Positions 58,429 through 64,000 of a stretch of 64,000 bases of DNA are shown here, piece after piece (position 1 is the stretch's first letter; every line of letters begins with the position of its first letter). This DNA is from Siphonodentalium dalli (Eukaryota > Mollusca > Scaphopoda > Gadilida > Siphonodentaliidae): NCBI GenBank assembly GCA_032622095.1, contig CP136061.1, positions 84,046,324-84,110,323 on the forward strand, read 5' to 3'. Under the pieces are notes generated by a model, which saw nothing but the letters and a program-made list of their open reading frames with translations, did not search any database and was not told where the DNA came from. The translations under genes were made by a program, and so were the position numbers.

Positions 58429-58818
58429 CCCTTTACCCAACAGAACGGCCCTGTGCCAATGCATTCTCTTATATATGCGAGTCGACCATAGGTCGCCTCG
58501 CATATATAAGAGAATGCATTGGCTTAACACATTAAAAATTATAAAATTGTTAAAGAATGTAAGAAAAAATGGTAAAAAGTGTTAAAAAAGATTTTTTTAG
58601 GCCAATGCATTCTCTTATATATGTGAGGCGACCTATGGTCGACTCGCATATATAAGAGAATGCATTGGCACAGGGCATAACTGTAACTATCACAATGTGG
58701 TCAAGGAGCCGGTTCCAATGATATCCATATTTGTATGGTTCTATTGAGACAGACCGAAGATATTTTAGGCTGTTGAAGCTTTATTTGGCCGTTTTTGGCC
58801 GTTTTGTTGGGTAAAGGG
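58429..58818. mobile_element. TTAA hairpin element, CCCTTTACCCAACA type
   Basis: TTAA at 58425-58428 and 58819-58822; ends CCCTTTACCCAACAGAACG / GTTTTGTTGGGTAAAGGG; two hairpins (58454-58525, 58598-58675). The left edge is about 20 nt upstream of the SMIM4 acceptor, so it borders the branch-point zone. Confidence 0.88.
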
Positions 58819-58839
58819 TTAAAGCAGACCTCAAAATAT

Positions 58840-59285
58840 AGTACTGGACATCTGAAGAATGAGGTCCCCAAAGGGTGAATTTAGGGACATTACCCTGCAC
58901 AGTGGGCTAGCATAACTAAATTCACCTTCTGGGGACCTCATTCTGCTTAGGCCTCATCTTTTCTGGAAAGTATATTCATTATCAAATTAACGAGTTGTTT
59001 AGTTTCTTTTGAAAGTTTATTTTTCTTTGTCTAGTTTAGTTTCTCTATATCCCAAAATTGGCAGACGACACATAGCATAATCGAGGTTCCCAATGGGTGT
59101 ACATCAACATATTCACCATTTGGGATCTTCAATCTGAGTCTATGTATTAGCAGATGAGGCCATGAAGAATGAGGTCTCCAGAGGGTGAATTTGGTGATGC
59201 TAGCCCACAATGTTGGATAGCGTTACTAAATTCAGCCTCTGGGGAACTCATTCTGCGAATGACAGACACACTAAACTCAGACTTG
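58840..59285. mobile_element. Two-hairpin element, complete
   Basis: Left hairpin 58857-58946 (apex CCCTGCACAGTGGG), right hairpin 59165-59255; spacer with 'ctatatcccaaaattggcag'. Confidence 0.8.
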
Positions 59286-59343
59286 ATCGAACACCTGTTT
59301 TTTAGTTGAATGCAACATTGTCTTAATCCTTGTACTCTCTTAA

Positions 59344-59514
59344 CCCTTTCATGATTGGAGCTGTGCTGGTTCTGCATTAAAGATCCTGTGCCAGTGCATT
59401 ATTATATACATTGTATATGCTAGGCTCCCCATGCCCTATGGAGACTCGCATATATAAGAGAATGCATTTGTACAGGTTTTCACAAAATTTCAGGAAGCTC
59501 CATTCATGGAAGGG
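59344..59514. mobile_element. TTAA hairpin element, CCCTTTCATG type, 171 bp
   Basis: TTAA at 59340-59343 and 59515-59518; ends CCCTTTCATGATTGGAGC / GCTCCATTCATGGAAGGG; one hairpin 59388-59470. Confidence 0.85.
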
Positions 59515-59532
59515 TTAACAGTTTGATCCATT

Positions 59533-60395
59533 GAAATAAGGGGTCCTCCTATATACATGTACCAAGCACAAAGAAAATAAGGGGTCCTACTATATACCAA
59601 GCACAAAGAAAATAAGGGGTACTCCTATATACCAAGCACAAAGAAAATAAGGGGTCCTACTATATACCAAGCACAAAGAAAATAAGGGGTCCTACTATAT
59701 ACCAAGCACAAAGAAAATAAGGGGTCCTCCTATATACCAAGCACAAAGAAAATAAGGGGTCCTACTATATACCAAGCACAAAGAAAATAAGGGGTCCTAC
59801 TATATACCAAGCAAAAAGAAAATAAGGGGTCCTCCTATATACCAAGCACAAAGAAAATAAGGGGTCCTACTATATACCAAGCACAAAGAAAATAAGGGGT
59901 CCTCCTATATACCAAGCACAAAGAAAATAAGGGGTCCTACTATATACCAAGCACAAAGAAAATAAGGGGTCCTCCTATATACCAAGCACAAAGAAAATAA
60001 GGGGTCCTACTATATACCAAGCACAAAGAAAATAAGGGGTCCTACTATATACCAAGCAAAAAGAAAATAAGGGGTCCTACTATATACCAAGCACAAAGAA
60101 AATAAGGAGTCCTACTATATACCAAGCACAAAGAAAATAAGGGGCCCTACTATATACCAAGCACAAAGAAAATAAGGGGTCCTACTATATACCAAGCACA
60201 AAGAAAATAAGGAGTCCTACTATATACCAAGCACAAAGAAAATAAGGGGCCCTACTATATACCAAGCACAAAGAAAATAAGGGGCCCTACATATTTCCGA
60301 CTAAATCCTGAAAAGTTACCCATAATTCTGCTGTGGTTATGGAGTCGATTAATTAGAGCATTACTGTACTATATACCAAGCACAAAGAAAATAAT
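59533..60395. repeat. 35-bp minisatellite, about 24 units
   Basis: Unit aaggggtcctactatatacc + aagcacaaagaaaat, with T/C (ctcc/ctac) and rare ggcc variants. Interrupted at 60287-60369 by the right part of a CAGTAATGCCC foldback element. Confidence 0.93.
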
Positions 60396-61273
60396 AGGAA
60401 ATAGGTGATACAATGTGTATCTTAGGGTGTGTTGATGTGTAAATGGATGAAATTATCTATTTTTGAAATGATTTACATGTAGACTGCAATATTGGAATGA
60501 AGTGAAATAAAATCACAACAACAAAAAATTAGTGATGCTTGCCAGTGTATCAACAGGCAATATAATAGCGACTATAGCGTGCAAACTCCCTTATAGTCCT
60601 TTATCCAGCCTTGGGACCAGCCAATTTTTTTTATCAGAGAGCCTCTGTATATTCATTGTACTTTATATTAATACTTTGTGTGCTGACAAGGCCTACACCA
60701 GAAGCTAACTTGATTGACACATTGTAGTGACCTGTAACCTGTGCCTACTAGACGTAGGCCTATGTACATAAAAAAAAATTATAATCGGTTTCTATTATGC
60801 CAATTTAACTCATTTATTGCTGACGGTTTTTGTCTTGGCAAAAAAAAAATTTCTTGAAATTGCGGAAAAATGAGACATAAAATAGAGAAACCGTACTCAA
60901 TTTTGTTTGGCAAGAAGATTTTGGAGAAAAGTATACGATAGCGTCACAATTTCATTGAAAGATGACAAGATTTCTAAGGTTTATGGTCAAAATTATAGCT
61001 CTATAAATGTGTGATAATTCAATTTTATTTACAATAAATAGCATGCATTGTATACGACATCTATTACTGATAAATAAACAATAAAACAGTAAAGAGCATT
61101 TTGCTCACTTCAAGCTGTGCGGAAAATTTAAAACAGCCTGAAACAGCTTGAAAATTGTACATGTAAGTCTGGTACTACTAAGTGCTGTATTCCATATAAG
61201 GATTGTAAACTTGTACTAGTAAATGTAAAATGTAAAAGTACCACCAATGGAATCAACTATCACTACATGCTTA
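60396..61273. other. Non-coding, nothing recognised
   Basis: AT-rich; no gene or repeat supported. Confidence 0.5.
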
Positions 61274-61495
61274 CAGTAATGCTCTAATTAATCGACTCCT
61301 TAAACACAGCAGAATTATGGGTAACTTTTCAGGATTTAGTCGGAAATATGGCTTGTTGCCATTCACCGGAAAGCTCTCGGGGAGAATTCTGAGAGCTTTC
61401 CGATGAATGGCAACAAGCCATATTTCCGACTAAATCCTGAAAAGTTACCCATAATTCTGCTGTGTTTAAGGAGTCGATTAATTAGAGCATTACTG
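61274..61495. mobile_element. Foldback element, CAGTAATGCTC, best-preserved copy
   Basis: Arms of about 105 bp differ at few positions and the loop is only about 12 bp (ggggagaattct). TTA/TAA flanks agree with TA target choice (Tc1/mariner-like). Confidence 0.85.
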
Positions 61496-61540
61496 TAAGT
61501 GCTAGTGAATGAGTTCACATAATACTATTAGGCATACTAT

Positions 61541-62048
61541 CAGCCCTGGGAATTAGCCTAGGCATTAGGCAATGTCTAGGTAAAAGCAGAGGCAAAATCA
61601 GTTTTCCTAGGCAATTATAGGTAAAATAAGTTCATTAGGTTACCAAAATGACTTCTTTTCGCTCTTACCATATATATGCAATAGCATACATTGGCACTGA
61701 GACATTTAGTATAAGGACTCTTGTTTTGGAGATGGTTGGGGAATTGTACACATATGTTAAGTAGTGGCCTGGAAACAAAGTTCACAAAATAACTAAGAAT
61801 TTGGATGATAATAGTTACTAGTAAGTGAATTAGATTTAGGCATACTAGTACAGTATTGTCTACAATTTATTTGATAACTAATCATAATCAAATAGAATAC
61901 ATGTACCTGGGCTGTATGGTTATTATTGATATGAGATGGCAATATTGTTGCAAAATTGCCAAAGTAAATCTGTTTTTGCCTAGGCCGATTTCTTTCACCT
62001 AGGCAAAAATATTGCCTATTAAGCATCTTTCCTTAATTCCCAGGGTTG
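61541..62048. mobile_element. TIR element CA(G/A)CCCTGGGAATTA, 508 bp
   Basis: Ends CAGCCCTGGGAATTAG and CTTAATTCCCAGGGTTG, flanked by the direct repeat TACTAT (61535-61540, 62049-62054). Sub-terminal gcctaggcattaggcaa repeats occur in both orientations. Superfamily open. Confidence 0.7.
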
Positions 62049-62309
62049 TACTATTCATGATATTTCACTAGGGTATACATACTAGGCTACTATTTAGCCG
62101 GGGATGATTTGACCCAGGTCAGATTCGGCAGGGCAGATTCGGCAGGGACAATTCGGCCGATGGTTTGGACCGAATCTTCTCACCTAAAAATGTTTTTATC
62201 AGTATGATATGACTATATATTCTATTGTATGTTATTTTATTATTATAATAAAACATTTTAAATCTTAATTTAAGTGTATAAAAGGGTATCATTGTTCTAG
62301 TTTATATTA

Positions 62310-62515
62310 TATGTTGATCTTACTTGTATGAGTTGATCTTACCTGTATGAGTTGATCTTACCTGTATGAGTTGAACGTTACCTGTGATTTGTTCTAGTTT
62401 ATTTTATATGTTGATCTTACCTGTATGAGTTGAACGTTACCTGTGATTTGTTCTAGTTTATATTATATGTTGATCTTACCTGTATGAGTTGAACGTTACC
62501 TGTGAATTGTCTGTG
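62310..62515. repeat. About 58-bp minisatellite, 3 units plus partials
   Basis: Unit tatgttgatcttacctgtat + gagttgaacgttacctgtga + 'tttgttctagttta'. Confidence 0.88.
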
Positions 62516-62639
62516 AGAAGGTTGATAATAAAGTTGTACATATGTTTCTATATAGATTGATATCTACCTTGAATAGTTTAGCGTTTTTCACACTCAGAAC
62601 AGCTTCTGACGGCACAGGTTTGTTTGAACAAGATACAAC

Positions 62640-63100
62640 GGTGACAAGCAGAATGAGGTCCCCAGAGAGTGAATTTAATGATGCTACAAGACATACATGT
62701 ACAACATGTAGTGGAGTAGCATCACTAAATTCTCCCTCTGGGGACCTCATTCTGTTTAGGCCTCATTTGCTATGGGAGACATACCCCGGTAGACTCAGAT
62801 TGAAGTTCCCAAAATGGTTAATATTGTGATATACATCCATTGGGAACCTCAATTATGCAATGTGTCGTCGGCCAATTTGGGGATATAGAGAAACTAAACT
62901 AAAAAAGAAATAGAATCTATGTGAAGAAGTTTCTATAGTAAATTTGACAATAAAGATACATCTTTCCAGAGAAGATGAGGCCTAAGCAGAATGAGTTCCC
63001 CAGAGCGTGAATTTAGTGATGGTAGCTTTGCGGGATAGCGTCACTAAATTCACCCTCTGGAGACCTCATTCTGCAAATGACAGACACTCTTTAATCACGC
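62640..63100. mobile_element. Two-hairpin element, complete
   Basis: Left hairpin 62648-62757, with an extra tacatgtacaacatgta palindrome at the apex; right hairpin 62975-63078; spacer shared with 37800-37930 (ggggatatagaaaactaaac-like). Confidence 0.78.
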
Positions 63101-63350
63101 TTTAATGGTGATCGATCCAAGTTGAGAATCACTCAGTGGGTATCATTCATGATACAATTCGATTTATTTTCATAAGCAATTCACAACAAAGCCTGAGTTT
63201 AGTATGCCTGTCATTTGCAGAATGAGGTCCCCAGAGGGTGAATTTAGTGATCATAACCCGCTATGAGAGATAGCATCACTAAATTCACCCTCTGCAGATC
63301 TCATTCTGCAAATGACAAGCACACTAAACTCAGGCTTATTAACAACAAAG
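63101..63350. mobile_element. Single hairpin of the two-hairpin family
   Basis: Hairpin 63214-63312 with tails cctgagtttagtatgcctgt / cacactaaactcaggctt in inverse orientation; no spacer, so a one-hairpin derivative. Confidence 0.7.
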
Positions 63351-63525
63351 GCAGTCTGCTGCCAAAACAATTCATAATAAAACAATAATTTATAAATAGA
63401 TACATGCAAGTGAACATGATATGTCTAGCTACATGTAATTTTATTTCGTGATGGCACGCATAATATTTATTCAGAATGATTATCAAAGACGCACTGCAGC
63501 ACGTTGTACAATTTACAGCAATTAA

Positions 63526-63995
63526 AGGTACTCAATCCGATCAGAGGGTCCCCATCTCAACAGATTCCAACAACAACAATCCGATCAGATGGTCCTATAT
63601 TACTATTTCTTTGGCTTTGGGGTTAAAAAATATTTGATTCGAGTCGAGGAACCCATCAAACAAAGCTCAGAGTTATTAGATATTGATTTTTGAAATTTGT
63701 TATTTTCTCGAGATGAGTACTAATAATTGCCCTTAACTTCGTAATCTGCTCGAGATGTGTACACCAAAACACTATTCAAACAGACAAGGATGGATAACTC
63801 TAAAATCAAGTGGTAATAATAACGCAATTTTGACTGTGTTCTGGGACAGAAAGAATAGAAATAACGAAACTTCAAATATCGATATCTGATCACCCTGAGC
63901 GTTGATTGGTAGGTTCCTCGACTCGAATCAATTATTTTTTACCCCCAAAGCCAAAGAAATAGTAATATAGGACCCTCTGATCGGATTGAGTACCT
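63526..63995. mobile_element. Palindromic TTAA element (GGTACTCAATCC family), complete
   Basis: TTAA at 63522-63525 and 63996-63999; ends AGGTACTCAATCCGATC and inverse. The long arms share tgattcgagtcgaggaaccc and its complement. 470 bp, no ORF. Confidence 0.85.
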
Positions 63996-64000
63996 TTAAT

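Noticed and set aside
46789-63095. Recurring peptide starting MRSPEGEF in several frames
   Set aside because: It is the translated arm of the two-hairpin element, not a gene family.

Overview
The window is eukaryotic nuclear DNA, AT-rich and dominated by transposable elements. Most likely it comes from a mollusc, probably a bivalve. This is inferred from recurrent 'gggccataactctgg'-type dispersed repeats, CCCTAA-type interstitial repeats, LINEs whose ORF1 carries PHD or SGNH domains, and very dense short foldback and TTAA-target elements. There are no operons, Shine-Dalgarno sites or CRISPR arrays. I recognise only three host genes, all on the minus strand: DCLRE1B/Apollo (SNM1B nuclease; exons 35780-35966 and 31404-32917) and two very short mitochondrial complex III assembly genes, SMIM4/UQCC5 (58226-58379 + 53461-53540) and UQCC6/Brawnin (53211-53306 + probably 48199-48285).

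The most interesting find is those two microprotein genes. The SMIM4 stop codon lies 154 nt upstream of the UQCC6 start codon on the same strand. The spacer holds one other ATG, whose 4-codon ORF ends in a TGA overlapping the UQCC6 ATG. This is the layout of the Drosophila bicistronic pair sloth1/sloth2, whose human homologues are these two genes. The exons were not among long open frames and were found by reading splice sites.

Layout. 1-5.9 kb: a decayed LINE on the minus strand (endonuclease + RT), microsatellites, and an SGNH-esterase fragment. 5.9-7.9 kb and 26.9-29.0 kb: two complementary halves of one composite repeat, each ending in a direct copy of a small TIR element (D). The 19 kb between the D copies looks inserted into that repeat. 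That 19 kb holds a full-length I-type LINE with a 12-bp target duplication, itself interrupted in its RT by a Mutator-like foldback element. It also holds a Q/P-rich gag-like coding region interrupted by a 6.8 kb hAT element, whose transposase intron contains a TTAA MITE and a Helitron. 29.7-30.7 kb: second Mutator-like copy. 30.7-36 kb: DCLRE1B with a 29-bp minisatellite downstream and TE fragments in its intron. 36.2-39.6 kb: a recent 1,440-bp tandem duplication. 39.6-64 kb: arrays of hairpin MITEs, minisatellites (54, 47, 35 and 35 bp), a pogo-like element, and the SMIM4/UQCC6 pair.

At least five unrelated element families insert at TTAA (piggyBac-type target choice). Two foldback families carry hairpins whose arms vary in a compensating way. 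All calls are by eye, without database searches; boundaries of repeats are accurate to a few bases where a target duplication is quoted and to tens of bases otherwise.
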